Positions 12,401-24,897 of a stretch of DNA of 64,000 nucleotides are shown here, piece after piece. The stretch covers positions 372,001-436,000 of the forward strand of contig JBBPHT010000020.1 in assembly GCA_038021145.1 (NCBI GenBank), written 5' to 3'. A model generated the notes under the pieces. It ran no database searches. It saw only the letters and a list, made by a program, of their open reading frames with translations, and had not been told where the DNA came from. Each line of letters opens with the position of its first letter. Position 1 is the stretch's first letter. This DNA comes from Phyllosticta citriasiana. Its lineage: Eukaryota > Ascomycota > Dothideomycetes > Botryosphaeriales > Phyllostictaceae. Position numbers and translations under genes: made by a program.

Positions 12401-14051
12401 ATGGCTGATCCGACCGCGCTCTTCAACTTTCCACCTGCCGGAGCTAGCCTCGAGCAACTTTCTCCCAGCGAATACGACCAAGCGATCCGCAGCTACATTC
12501 AAACGCTCGATGGCATCAATCCATACTTTTGGGTAGCTGGAGCCCTAGGCGATGAGAAGCTGCTGGACGTAAGTTTTGCTGGAATCGAGACACACTGAAG
12601 CTCACGCTCTATCAGATCCTCGACCCTTCCGTGAACACGATACCCTACCTCTATGTCTTGTACAGTCAGATCTCCGCGCTTATGGATCAACGCAAGGATG
12701 GTCCAATGCCCGACAACATTAAACCTGGCGGCGAGCTCTTCTCAAAGCTAGCAATATTTCTCTACTCCTTTGACCCGATGCAAATTCGATACGTCGGAAA
12801 GACATGGCGGAACGTAATCGAGCTCTTGAACAACATTGCTCGCGCAGTAAGCCAAGTAAGTCTGGCCTCTCGAGACGAGGTCGTGTCTCAACTGACGGGC
12901 GCTCTCAAGCCGGCAGTGGCCTTGGTCCCCATTCGCAACGCCATGACGCGCATGGATCCTACCCTTGGCACCTTCACATCGACCCATCTCCTCTACCTCC
13001 GCCTCTGCCACATGGTCAGGGCACACTTCGAAGCTCTGCCAGTTCTAGAACAGTACATCCACAGCTTCCCTTCAACCCCAGTCAAAGGCGGCGAATTCAC
13101 CCTGCCTTGTGCGGACCACTTTACGAGCGCCGGCTACATTACTACCGCGTCCGGCCTGTCGGCCAAGGTCTCCTCTTCAGATGTCCAAGAGTACTTTCTC
13201 CTGGGTGCCAACACATATCTGGCTCTGCGGCAGTGGGGACAGGCGCAGCTATTTCTGGAGTATATTCTCACGACGCCAGCACAGAATGTTGCAACTGGAT
13301 TGATGGCCGAGGCATATCGGAAGTGGGTGCTGGTCAGCTGCCTCGTCGAAAATACTTCGTCATTAAAGGGAGCAAACTCGATCGCGCTGCGAAGCATCAA
13401 GGCCGCATCAAGGGCGTATGACGCGCTTGTGGAGGTCTTCAATTCCGGAGATGCTGCCAAGTTGCACGCAGAGATTGACACGGGGGCTTCCATCTGGCAA
13501 GAGGTAAGTCAAGTATCGCCATTGAGTTTCAACGTCCTGGCTGACTGTTGAGCTAGGATGGAAACAAGGGCCTGGTACGGGAGCTGCAAGCACACCAATC
13601 CAAAGTCTTTGTGAAGAACCTTCAAAAGACTTACGCCGCAGCTCCGCTCGCAAACGTCGCCACCTGGATCAACAAGAGCCCGCAAGCCGTTGAGCAGTAC
13701 CTGCAAGCCCTCATCGACGAAGGCTTCCTCAATGCCGCCATCGAGCAACCTTCAGCCGACGCGACGACCAAAATCCTCCGCTTTCATGACGCAAATCACT
13801 GCAACATGCCGGCGACGCAGGCGGAGGAGCAGCAGCTGGCGGAGCTCATGGCGCAGGCAAAGAAGACGCAGGAGCTGGCCGACCACATCAAGGCGGCGAC
13901 ACACCGGCTGACGGTGATGCGCGACTACGTCGACCACGTCAAGAAGCGGGCCAAGAACAAGGAGGGCGCGGACCCGGGCCTCGGCGGCGACACGATGGAT
14001 GTGAGCTGGGAGGCTCATGACGAGGATGAAGACATGATGGCTGATTTGTGA
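12401..14051 (+). CDS. csn3: COP9 signalosome subunit 3
   Basis: Three exons (12401-12568, 12616-13503, 13557-14051) with introns of 47 and 53 bp, all phase 0, give 516 aa. The N-terminal half is a helical-repeat region (INPYFWVAGALGDEKLLD, NTIPYLYVLYSQI). The C-terminal part is a PCI winged-helix domain: FVKNLQKTYAAAPLANVA, then INKSPQAVEQYLQALIDEG. A coiled-coil and an acidic tail (DEDEDMMADL) follow. The COP9 signalosome removes Nedd8 from cullins and, in fungi, controls development and light responses. CSN3 is a structural PCI subunit without catalytic activity. It resembles RPN3 of the proteasome lid, but the N-terminal motifs favour CSN3. Confidence 0.88.
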
Positions 14052-15889
14052 ATGCAGCGGGGAGAACAGCAGTGGTAGGTGTCGTTGTTGGTCGTTTCTT
14101 GCTTGCTTCACGGGGCCAGGCTTCGTCCGAAGGAGTGGTGATATTGAAATAGACGAGATATCAGGGTGGTTGCATGGATGCTGGTCGGAGAACAGGAAGA
14201 AAAGCAGACACGAGGGGCTCTGGATGATGCATATCAGGCGTCTTACATTTGCATTTCTTCTTCCTTCCTTGTCAACGACGTAGATGACGACGACAGCGAA
14301 TGCTTCGAGGTAGATTGGGCTCTTCTCCCTCTCCTCTACTAGAGCTTTCCTCACGCGCGATGGAAAGATGGATGAGAGACGGACAGAGAGACGGACGAAT
14401 ATACAAACATACAGGCATGCATGACTATGTCTGTATTTAGGTAGCTCGCTCTGCGACGTACACAGCACCTGATTGCCTGTTGGTCGCGCGCTACTAGACG
14501 CCCTCTGCATGTGTTCCGGGTATTTCTTTGCGGCACAGCTCTCTGCAGGCTTGCTCATCTGCCTACTCGTCTACCCATACACACTCTCTCTCCATTGCGC
14601 AAGGAGCGACACCCACACTCGACATTTGCACGTACACACTGTACCACCAACACGTCCAGAGCATCATGAAGAACAAAGCCGAGAAACGACCGGCGCCCTG
14701 TAAGGAGAGACAGACGTGCAGATTCTGCAAGGGGATAGGTGACTGACCGACCACCCACAGTAGCTCCTCTGCGCTTCCTGAGGTACAGTAACGTACATGT
14801 AGCTACTGTACAACAATGCAACACTTTTTTTTTTTTTTTTTTCCTTTTTTTTTTTGGCTCCCACCGTCGACACGATGCGCTCGTGAAGACCAGACGACTA
14901 CACACCTACCGCACCTCACGCAAGACAGTGACCAATTGAGGACAGCAAGCACAGTCATCACGCACGCACGCACGCACACAGTAACAGCAGCCCGCTCGTG
15001 GTGGTGGTGGTGGCATGGCGTGGCGTGGCGTGGCGTACGTACATATGGCGCTGCCTTGGCTTGCTTGCTTGCTTGCTTGCTCGCACAGCACAGAACAGCA
15101 CAGCACAGCGGGCGGTGGCATGCATGGCGTGGGTGGCTGCTTTCCTACATGCGCTGCGGGACGGTGCGGTACGGGTGCACAAGCAAGGTGGGCAGGGCGC
15201 TGAAGATTCTTTCTTCTCTTGGGTGCAGAATTTTTCTTCGGGGTCGCGTCGGGGCTGTTGGATGGGTCATGGTTGGGGGGATGTGGGTGGGGTGGATAAG
15301 CAAGGGATGGATGGGTTGATGGGTTGATGGATTCGTTTGTGGAGGCGTGGAGGCGTGGATGATGGATGGATGGATGGATGGATAGAGGATGGATGATGCG
15401 TGTGTGTTGAAGACGGTGTGGGGATGCACGATGAGTGGAGGATTACGTTGCAGAGTGCTGTGGTGTGGGGGTAGCAGGGAGGAATGGTGGTGGTGGTGGT
15501 GGTGGTGGTGGTGTTTGAGATGGAACCAAAGGTGTGTGTTTGTGAGGTGGTGGTTTTCGTCGATGCACCAAGACTCTGGAGAAGCGAGGGAGGCGCTCCG
15601 CCAGCATCTTCATCGATCGCTACATAAAACGGTGTGCAATGTACTGTACAGCGAGAAAGATATGCGAAGCCGATACCGTGTTACCTACCTACCTACCTAC
15701 CATTGGCAACAGTCGCGATAATGGTGATGGGCGGTCACGGGCTGGGCTGGGTTGGGCTCACTGGGCTGACTGCCGGTGGCTCCCTGTCGGGCGGGAAGGG
15801 AAAGGGCGGGCGTTTGGGGCTAGTCGGGGTCGGAGCGCGGGACGTCGCGCGACCCGAGACGACTGACATGCATGATGAGAGGTGAGAGC

Positions 15890-15922
<33 letters not shown>

Positions 15923-17117
15923 AGGGAGCAGTGGTGACGGGGAGGCGGGCGAGCTTGCGGTAGAGTTTGACGCAAGGCAAGGGTTCCCACGTGGGGCGTC
16001 GTGTGTTCCTGAGAGAGGTGCATGCTGTCTGCACTCTGCACGCCTTTCTGCACGCCGTCCATTTCTCTCATTCGCTCCCTCTTCCGCCGCCCGTGCCTGA
16101 ATGGCTGCCTCAGGCTTCCATGCGTGCTTTCGTTCTGTCCAGTGGCGCTAAGACATGGAGATTGGGTTCGGGCGATACGAGGGCGGGACAAGCGTAAAAA
16201 GTGAGTTGTGACTTTTGCGAGAGACACCGAGGTCGGGGCAGGTCTACGAAGGACGAGAACCCCAGGTTGCATGGGTGGCACAGACGAGACTGGAAGATGC
16301 ACTGGCTGGACAGTCCCTCTTCACCACCATGGTACCTGTATACAAGTGCACACGGCGTAATGTCCATCTGCAAGAAGAGCGGGCCGACGTGCGCTAGCCC
16401 CTCTGCCTGGCGTCGTCAGTGTTTGCGATGAAGCCGATATGCTCGACAGGAGCTTACATACCTAGCCGCTGCATCCCATCCGGTGGACCTTGAGAGAATT
16501 GAATGATTCCATCCCACCCTCACCCACTCTTAACTGTGCATTCGTGCCCGCCTCGCCTCACCTCACCTCGACACATCACCCTCAGGTCAACCGCTGGCTG
16601 GCTGGCTGGCTGGCTGGCACGCGCTCGCTGCCCTCTGCGTCGCCCCGTCGGAGCCTTCGACCTCTCCGTCTACTCTCCTCTCCTCTCCTCTCCTCTCCTC
16701 TCCTCTCCGCTCTTCTCGAGAGGGACCCTCGCCTGCACCCTGCGCCCTGCTCCATCTGCAACATAACTCATCTCCGCCCTCTGCTCGTCATTGTCGTTTC
16801 GTCTTGTGCATCGCAGCTTCTGCTCGACGCGCTCATCGTTCCGCCAATTGGCAGCAGCCTCACACGCGGCCCCTGTGCTGTGCTGTGCTGTGCTGTGCCA
16901 ACCAGGGGTACACCCAGCCAAAGAGCGACGACTGGGCCCCATTCCACAACATATCTCGTCGCGTTTCGGTCCCCTTTTTTCGACGCCCAGCTGCCCCTCG
17001 GCCCTCGAACCACTGCTCTTCGTGCGCCCAACTAGCCACCGCACCAATCTCCGCTTCGCATGCATGAACTAGCCGCGACCAAACTACGGTTTCAGACCGC
17101 CCGACGACCTTAGGACC
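14052..17117. other. 3-kb microsatellite-rich intergenic region
   Basis: No gene is supported. Simple repeats are dense: poly-T 14826-14857, TGGCG units near 15013-15035, CTTG units near 15060-15081, GGAT units near 15363-15382, TGG units at 15486-15512, GA units at about 15890-15915, TGGC units at 16599-16617, CTCTC units at 16676-16709 and GTGCT units at 16873-16897. The last kilobase is C/T-rich and likely contains the promoter and leader of the MIT-domain gene. Confidence 0.6.
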
Positions 17118-20100
17118 ATGCATAGCACCTCCCACCACCACCACCACCACCACCACCATCGCAAGGCCTCCCACTCCAAGGACACCTCCCTGACCTCGTC
17201 CATCGTCACCGTCAAGCGTGCTGCCTCGGCCGCCTCCCTCGTGCACGACGCCTCGCCGCCTCTTCCCCCACACCACCCCGCCGCCGCCGACCCCTATCTG
17301 GACCCCGACTCGTCGCCAAACCAAGCCCGCAAGCTGCGCTCCCGCAAGCGCCTCTCGGCTCACCGCCGCAGCTCCACCCTCTCCCACGTCGGCGAAATCG
17401 TCGAGGGCATTGGCAACGTCAATCGCTGGTCCGAGTCGTCCACCTCGAGCAGGGCCTCGATTGTCCGAGACCTGCGTCAGGGCAGCTTCTCCACTACCCA
17501 ACGACGACTCAGTCTTGGCCTGAACCCTTTCCATGGCTCCGCCATCCAGTCGTCCCCCAAGAGAAAGTCGCCTCCAGACTTGAATTCGCGCAGCAAGAGA
17601 CCTTATTCTCCTCCGCCCGTCATACCTGCTCCAGACCCGCCGCCTGCGCTGCCGCTTCTGTCGCCCACCGCGTTCGAGTCGACCTCGCCTCCCTTGACCT
17701 CGTCCAACAACAATAATAATAACAACAACAACAACGACGACGACGACGACGTCGACAACCACTTCACCGACTCGACAACGGCAAACGGCAATCGCACTCC
17801 CACTGCCTTCAACTCCGGCCCCGACTACTTTTCCACCAGGCCCATTGTTGGCGCCGCCGCATCGTCTCCCCGCAAGCCGGCACAACCAGGTCTCGCATCG
17901 CCATTCACCAGCGAAGGCACAACCTCACGTCACAAACACTTTCAACTCTACTCGTCGACGCCATCGCGAGCGGGCGCCGCGTCGGCCTTGGACAGCTCAA
18001 CGAGCCACCAAACCAAAGAGGTGTCCACCAAACGCAAGGATCATCCTGGAACCAAACAAAGGGAACACAGTGTCGGAGGCAACGACAAGTCAGAGGACGA
18101 ACGCAGGAGGAGGTCTTCGCGCAACCGGGACCGAGGCGACAAGGACAAGAAGACGATGCTGTCGCGGGCGCTGCAAAAGGCTAACACGGCCGTCTTGCTC
18201 GACAATGCTCAAAATTTCGAAGGTGCAATGGAGGCATACGCCGACGCCTGTAAGTTGCTGTCGCAAGTTATGCGGCGAAGCACCGGCGAGGAGGACCGGA
18301 AGAAATTGGAGGCAATTGTAAGTCCGTTTGGGTGGGGTTTGATAAAGTATGTTTCTGACTGAGACACGCAGCGGATGACATACACGAATCGCATTCAGGA
18401 ACTAAAGCAACTCGACCCTGCTTGGCGTGAAAACGGCGGAAAGGCTCTGCCTTCGCGGCCCATGAGCAGCGAGTCCCTGGCCGAGGCACAGCACATGATT
18501 GATCACAGCGTAGAGCACGAGGAGGATCCCGCAGTGATTGAGACGGCGACTGTAACGCGCATCGTCAACGACAAGTCTGCCGACAAACCGTCGCGGGAGC
18601 AAAACTTTAGCAAGAGGCCCGCAAGGGAGTCGATCATCAGCTCGGCCATTCGCGACGTTGAAAACTCTATTCCGCAGTCCGACTCCCCCCGTTTCCACCT
18701 GCAGCCACCTCCAGGCAAGACCGGACAAGCGCGGCTCAAGGGGAATCTTGAATCTCCGATGGAACGAAGCTTCATGCCACCCCCGCTGTCCCCACGCCGT
18801 CCAGCCACACCCAACGGTCCGAATGACCAATTTGTTCAGTACAACGCGCCAGGTTCCGTCAGGAGTAGATCCAACAGCCAAGGCAACAGCCAGAGCAACA
18901 GCCAGCAACACCAGCGTGGTATTAGCAATGAGTCGATGTCTTGGCTGGATACCATTGACGAATCTGGTGGCTCGTCATGTTCGTCTTCGGTGCGTTCGAT
19001 GCGCGCCGGCACTCGAACCAAGGGCCATTTGCGTAATGGGAGTGGGGTAACGGAGGTCGAATTTGATGCGGCGTTGGACGCAGCCGTCGACGCTGCCTAC
19101 GACGACGAATACGAAGATGCCGACACCATTTTGCCACATCGAAGGAATCTGGAGCGGGCTAAAGAACACGTGCGGGAAGCAGAACGGGAAATGGCAGTAG
19201 AAGATGCCAAGCAGCGAGCAAAAGATCGCATGAGGGAAAATCGTCGATCACACGTGCGGGAAGGCAGCTTCGAAGGCAGCATGGATGACGATGACGCGGA
19301 GGACGAGGAGCGCATGTTGGAGGAGATGACGAGAGATTACTTGCTGGACGATTTTGATTTTGGCCTTCAAACAAAATCGTCCCTGCCGCGACAGTCCGAC
19401 TCGAGCACCTTTTCCGGAAGCACATGGCACAGTTCAATTTCTTCTGCTCGCAATACTGCTGGAACGTCTCTCTCCACGGTCACGGAAAACGACGGTTCCT
19501 CATCGCAAAAGACGGCTGTTCCACCGGCTCAACAAGGCCTGCCGTCTGTGAGCGAGGCAGACGGCAAATCGACAGTACCCTCCGGTCCATGGCATGCTGC
19601 GTCAGATTCACAATCGAGCGTAAGGAGTCGACGGTTGTCGGGGCAAAATGCCAAACAGCTCAAGATCGAGACTAGTATTCCAGAAGACGTCAAAGGACCC
19701 TTGACGCAGCCCAACCAGGCCAAGACTGACGATGCACCCGCTTTGCCGAAGACGGCGAATCCAACTGCTAGCGGACCAACTTTGCCCGCAAGCACATTCA
19801 AACAGCCAACTGCTTCGGCATCACAACCCAACCTGCAGGCGCCTACTGTCGGCTCGACTGCTGTGAGCCCTGCCGAGACCATGCCATCAATATCTGTCGC
19901 TCCCTCGTTGAACCCGCTTCCAACCGACGCGACGACGCCAGAACTTGGCTCGCGAAAAGCCCCTCATCCACTAAAGAAGAACAAGTCGTCCCTTAGCTTG
20001 CGGAACCGCCAGGTCTCCGTATCAAGTCCTGATGGCTCCGACGGCTCTGTTGGAACGCCCCTTAGCACCACATTTTCGAATTTTCATCGCAAGACCAGCA

Positions 20101-21224
20101 ATCCTCAAATTACCGCTACGCCCAGTATTCCCAACTTCAACCTCGATGGCATTCCAACTGGAGGAATGCACTTATTCGAAGCAGACATTCACAGCGCATA
20201 CAGTCCAGGATCACCGAACCCTATGGCCGTAAATGCCCCCATACCCCTTGAGCCTTGTCCCGACGCCTATCTCCTGCGGCCATTCTGGCTCATGAGATGC
20301 TTCTACCAAACGCTGATTCATCCGCGCGGAGGCTATCTCAGCACCAAACTCTTCATACCGCGAGACATTTGGAACGTCAAGGGCGTCAAGATCAAAGCTA
20401 TTGAAGAGAAAATCGCCAACTGCGACTACCTTACCGCTGCTTTGACCAAGTTGAATCGAATCGATCAAAACGACGCCGACGTTGTTCTCGAGGGGATGCA
20501 GAATCTCGAACTCGTCTTTGACCAAGTGCAGAGCGTCCTGATAAAGAAGCTTGGCTCAGACGTGGGCACCAACGGCGTCAACAATATGTTCAAAGACGCG
20601 AATACCGTCGGCGTCATGAGCCCAGACGGCAGCACAGCGTCAGAGCTGCCGTCGAAACTCGGCTCTTCCAGCCGCTACCTCAGCAGTTGGAAGAAGCTGC
20701 GCAGCAAGAACTCGGGGGCGAACCTCTCCAACAACTTTTCCAGCTCGTCGAGCCGCGTCGGCAGCATCAGCGGCGGCGGGGCCGGCCTCGAAAAGGACTC
20801 GCTCACCATGAGCACGCTTCCCATGACGAGTCTGCCCAGCATCCGCTTCGCGGCGCGCCGGGAGCTGCCCGGCGGCGCAGTCCCGGGCGCTGATTTCTCG
20901 GGTCCAAACGCCAACTACATGAGCGCCGTGGCGCGGCTGTGCGATGCGGTCCAAGTGTTGGGTAAGTCTCGATGTCTATGAAATACTCCTTTCACCCATT
21001 CACCAAGCAGAAAAACTTACAAGAACCGTTTCGCAGACCAAATCGCGCGCCAAGTCGAAGACCCGGGCCTCAAGCACAGCTCGCCGACGCACGTGGGGCT
21101 CGAGCTTAGCACGCGGCACGCGGCCGAGTTCTTCGGCTTCTACGTGTGCCGCTTCGTGCTCAACGACATTGCGCTCATGCTGGACAAGTTCATCAAGAGG
21201 GGCAGCGAGTGGGTTCTCCTGTAA
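17118..21224 (+). CDS. MIT-domain protein, 1325 aa
   Basis: Three exons (17118-18317, 18372-20961, 21037-21224) with 54- and 75-bp introns make one long frame. The N-terminus carries nine His in a row (residues 6-14). A disordered Ser/Pro-rich region includes about ten Asn followed by five Asp. A MIT (microtubule interacting and trafficking) domain lies at about 346-416 (LSRALQKANTAVLLDNAQNF, EAYADACKLLSQVM) and is split by intron 1. A long low-complexity middle follows, then a folded C-terminal region from about 1030 on (CPDAYLLRPFWLMRCFYQTL, HPRGGYLSTKLFIP). That region continues past intron 2 to FFGFYVCRFVLNDIALMLDK. MIT domains bind ESCRT-III tails, so a role in endosomal or membrane remodelling is inferred. 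The C-terminal domain was not identified. Confidence 0.85.
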
Positions 21225-21683
21225 TAATGCCAAGCAGTGTTGTTGTTGTGTTTGCGGACCTAACTAACCTAATACCACTACCACTACCACCATCACTACT
21301 ATCGCTGTTGTTGTACTGGTAATTCATCCATCGGTGTGCAGAAAACTGGGATAGGGCGGGCGGCGTTGGGCACGTGTTCATGGGTCGTCTGGTTGGTCGG
21401 TCTGTTCGGTTCGGTCAATGTTTTTCCATTCAGTCGTTTTGGTTTTCTTTTGGTTAGTTGGCTTCACGGGGTGTTGGACCTGCTCTCGGTTTGGTTTGGC
21501 TCTTTATCCCTTTCTCATGGGAAGGTAGGGACGACGGATGAGATGGGATGGGATGGGTGGGGGATCTTTTTGTTCTGTTTTCTTTTCTTTCTTTTTTGTT
21601 TCTCTTTCACTCTCTTTATATCCCTTCTTTACGCGTTGGCGTTGTGTTGTTGACGCGCCTGCTCGTCCTTTTTTTGTCTTCTT

Positions 21684-21717
<34 letters not shown>

Positions 21718-22671
21718 AAAAGGGGGGGGGCCTGTTGTTCTGTCTTGTTTGGTTCGTCGTCGTCGTCGTCATGAGCAGCAGCAGCAGCAGCAATTTGGGT
21801 CTAGCTGGGCAGGGCAGAGCAGAGCAGAAAGCCATGATAGAGGACGAGAAAGCGGGCAGAAGAAGAAGTCGTTGTGGTGGTCGTGGTGGTTCTGGCATCA
21901 TCATCATCATCATCATCAGACTCACGTACGATACGTTACGGTACGATGCAGGGGGCAAAGGAGAGAGACGAAGGGAATCAAGGGAACGGGAGAGTGGAAG
22001 AGTGAGTTGAGCGCGCAAATACGCAAGCATATACCCAGGAAGAAAGCAAGGAAGAAGGACGGTTGTCGTCACGTCAGTCAGTCGGTCAGGCAGTCAGTGT
22101 CAGTGTCCGTGAGCAGAGAGCAGGAATAGCAGCGGAAAGTAGAGCAGTGCAGAGCAGATCTATGGATGAAATGGCATGTATGCATGCATGCATGCATGCA
22201 TGGATACGTACCTCCTGCCTACGAAACGAATGAAACGGAACGGGGACACGCTGATGAGCATGAAAAAGGGGATCCTTCTTGTGTTTAATCTGCATCTCCC
22301 TTTGTGATGGCTGTCTTGCTTGTCGGTGGGATATGTACAGTACACGCGGTAGGTAGGTAGGAAGGTAAGGCAAGGATCTACCGTAAGGTATGTGATGTGA
22401 GAGTGTGACTGACGTCTTCTGCCCCGGCAAGGCAGAGTGAAGCAAGCGAAAAGAGGGTAGAATAAAGCACATCATTCATGCATGCATGCATGCTCTCAGC
22501 CAGCCAACCAGCCAACCAGCTAGCTATTTGGGGGGAGTTTGTCTACTCCCTCGCTCCACCACCGACCAACTATCTATCCATCCATCCAACCAGCCAAACA
22601 GCACCCACACTCCCCCACACCAAAAACTCCTTCATTCACCCGTCTGCCTGCCTGCCTGCCTGCCTACACCT
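21225..22671. other. microsatellite-rich intergenic region
   Basis: The MIT-domain gene and MRM2 converge here. The stretch has a run of about 30 T at 21686-21716 followed by a G run, ATC units at 21897-21920, ATGC units at 22177-22200 and 22478-22492, and TGCC units at 22643-22665. No gene is supported. Confidence 0.6.
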
Positions 22672-24295
22672 TTACCCTCTCCCACCACCACTCTCCATGC
22701 CAAAAACCTCAGCCTTCGACGGCGCCGCCTTGCGCCTCAGCGCAACAAAATACGCCTCATTCGACTCCTGTGAGGCACGTCCCCGCACGGAGCAGGCGAA
22801 GCATCAGCTACAATCGCAATCCGCAATCCGCAATCCCGATTTTCCCAAACCCACCGAACCCAATCCAACCCAATCCAGACCGGTTTTAAGCAAAGGGGGA
22901 GGAGTGTTTAGGGGCAAACGTACATTGCGCGACGCCTCGGGTTTGAGGCGGTGGACGCGGCCGAAGAGCCGCTTCAGCGCTTTCTCGAGGAGCTTGTCTT
23001 CGGCGCCTTGGTAGAATTTGCAGATGAAGTGGCCGCCGGTGCGGAGGGTGTCGTGGGCGAAGTTTAGAGCGGCGTTGCAGAGGTCCTGGTGGCGTGCGTG
23101 GGTTTGGTGTCAGTCGGTGGAGGAGGGAGGGGGAGGGAGAGGGGGGGAAAGAGGGGGGGAAGAGGGGGACAAGGGGTGTGGGCGATTGGGGATGTAAATG
23201 TAAATACGCACCATGCTCCCCGCGTGGTCGCGGAACGGGATCCCGCTCGTGTTCATCATCCTGAAGTACGGCTCAGTTACGCTCTTCTTGTGGAACCCGC
23301 TCGTCAGCTCCCAGGGCTCGCACATGTCACTCAGCACGACGTCGACGACGCGGCCGGCCGCCCTATCGGCCGCCTTTTGCGATGCCGCCGCCGCCGCCGC
23401 TGCTTTGGCTTTGGCCTTGGCCTTTGCCGTCTCTCCTCCCTCCCCTTCTCCAGCTTCATGCTGCTGTTTTTGCTGTGCGTCGGCGGCCTCATCCTCCTCG
23501 CCGCGCGCCATCAACCGCGCCCTCCTCTCGCGATCCACATAGCCCCTCTCCGCCTCCCGCAGCTCCTCCTCAGTAGCGCCGCCCTCGTCGTCGCCAACCT
23601 CGCCCCCCTCATTACTACCGCTACTGTCTCCTCTGACCAAGCTCCGTCGCTCGACCGCGCGCCCGCGGTCCGGGTCCTGCACGTACGCGCGCACCTCGGC
23701 CTGCACGGCGGGGCTCAAGAAATTGCCCTGGATCGTCGACACGCCGCGCGGCGGCTGCGCCGGGATCACGTCGATGCCGATGACGCGCCCGCCCGGCGCC
23801 GTGCACGAGATGGCGACTTGCGACCAGCTGCCGGGCGCGTAGCCCAGATCGACGACGGTGTAGCGCCGCCGGAATATGCGATATTTTTCATTGATCTGGG
23901 GAGTGGGAGGAGGGAGAGTTAGCAGGAATTCGATTGAGTGTGGTGGTGGTGGTGGTGGTGGTGGTTTCAATGCGCACCTCGAGCAGTTTGAACGCCGCCC
24001 GGCTCTTCAGTCCTTGGACTTTGGCCTCGCGCGTAAACGAGTCGCGGCCTTGGCGTGACTTCCAGGCCGACGACGACTTGGTCGACTTGTGCCGGACATG
24101 GTGTTTCGAAAGCGGAGTTGCGCACGGCGCCTGCGGAGGAGAGACTGGACGGGCTGGCGAGGAAGATGCGAAGAAGCGGGTTTGAGGGCGCGGAGGTAAG
24201 CGATTAGGGCCGTGTCGACAGCATTGCGAGACGACAATGGGACGGTCGAGGAGGGTGCTGTCAATCAGCTGGCGGATGAGGCGGAGGGACAGCAT
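22672..24295 (-). CDS. MRM2: mitochondrial 21S rRNA 2'-O-methyltransferase MRM2
   Basis: Four exons are read: 24295-23978, 23895-23212, 23085-22924 and 22767-22672. All junctions are phase 0 and give 419 aa. The protein is an FtsJ/RrmJ-type SAM methyltransferase that modifies a uridine of mitochondrial large-subunit rRNA. The K-D-K-E tetrad can be placed: Lys in SRAAFKLLE, Asp in VLSDM, Lys in GGHFICKFYQG and Glu in ESNEAYFVALR. The SAM motif is VVDLGYAPGSWSQ. The presequence is basic. I chose the ATG at 24295 because it opens MLSLRLIRQL. In-frame ATGs at 24325 and 24358 are possible. A low-complexity insert of about 106 residues (about 183-288) separates the SAM fold from the catalytic Asp. 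Confidence 0.92.
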
Positions 24296-24358
24296 GGTCG
24301 GAGGTGGAAGGTATCTTGGGTACATGGGAGCGTGTAGCGCGCAGAAGGTCGTCGACAT

Positions 24359-24897
24359 GGTTAAACTTTCTTGCCGGGGTGCGAGCTGTGGCTGGTGCAC
24401 CGCCACAGAGACATTGAACCCCCACACCCCCTGCGGGGATCATGCAGGTGATGCCATGCGAAGCATACATGTACACTGAGATGCCAAAAAGAAGCTTGCC
24501 ATGATAAGTTTTCCACACGTGTGTCAGCATTGCATGGCGCCCCTCGCAACCAGTTGTCAAGCAGGACGTCCAGCGACTCTGCAAGGTTGGTTGGTTGGTT
24601 GGTTGGTTGGCTGGTTGGCTGGCTGGCTGGTTGGCTGCTCGATTAGACTTGCGGCGGCCCTCGGTGATGGTCGTGGAATTCTGCGGGCTCTTTCTTCTCT
24701 CGAACAATCTCGACGCCGCGCGCGGAATCCGCGAAAGCGACCGAAACTTTTGCGACGTTCAATCTTGCTGCCGTCTTGCCGAGATAACCCCTTTGGATCC
24801 GCACAATATAAGGTAGGTCTTTGGTGCATCGGTAGGTCTTTTCACGGCTTGTTTTTGCAAACACGACACGCTGACTAGTTTCTTGTCGTACACATCT
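24359..24897. other. MRM2-RFT1 intergenic spacer
   Basis: About 540 bp between the RFT1 stop and the most upstream possible MRM2 start. It holds a TTGG/CTGG tandem tract at about 24585-24635 and otherwise nothing recognisable. Confidence 0.5.

Noticed and set aside
22170..22200. ATGC tandem tract considered as a protein-binding or recombination site
   Set aside because: It is a plain tetranucleotide microsatellite like many others in the window.
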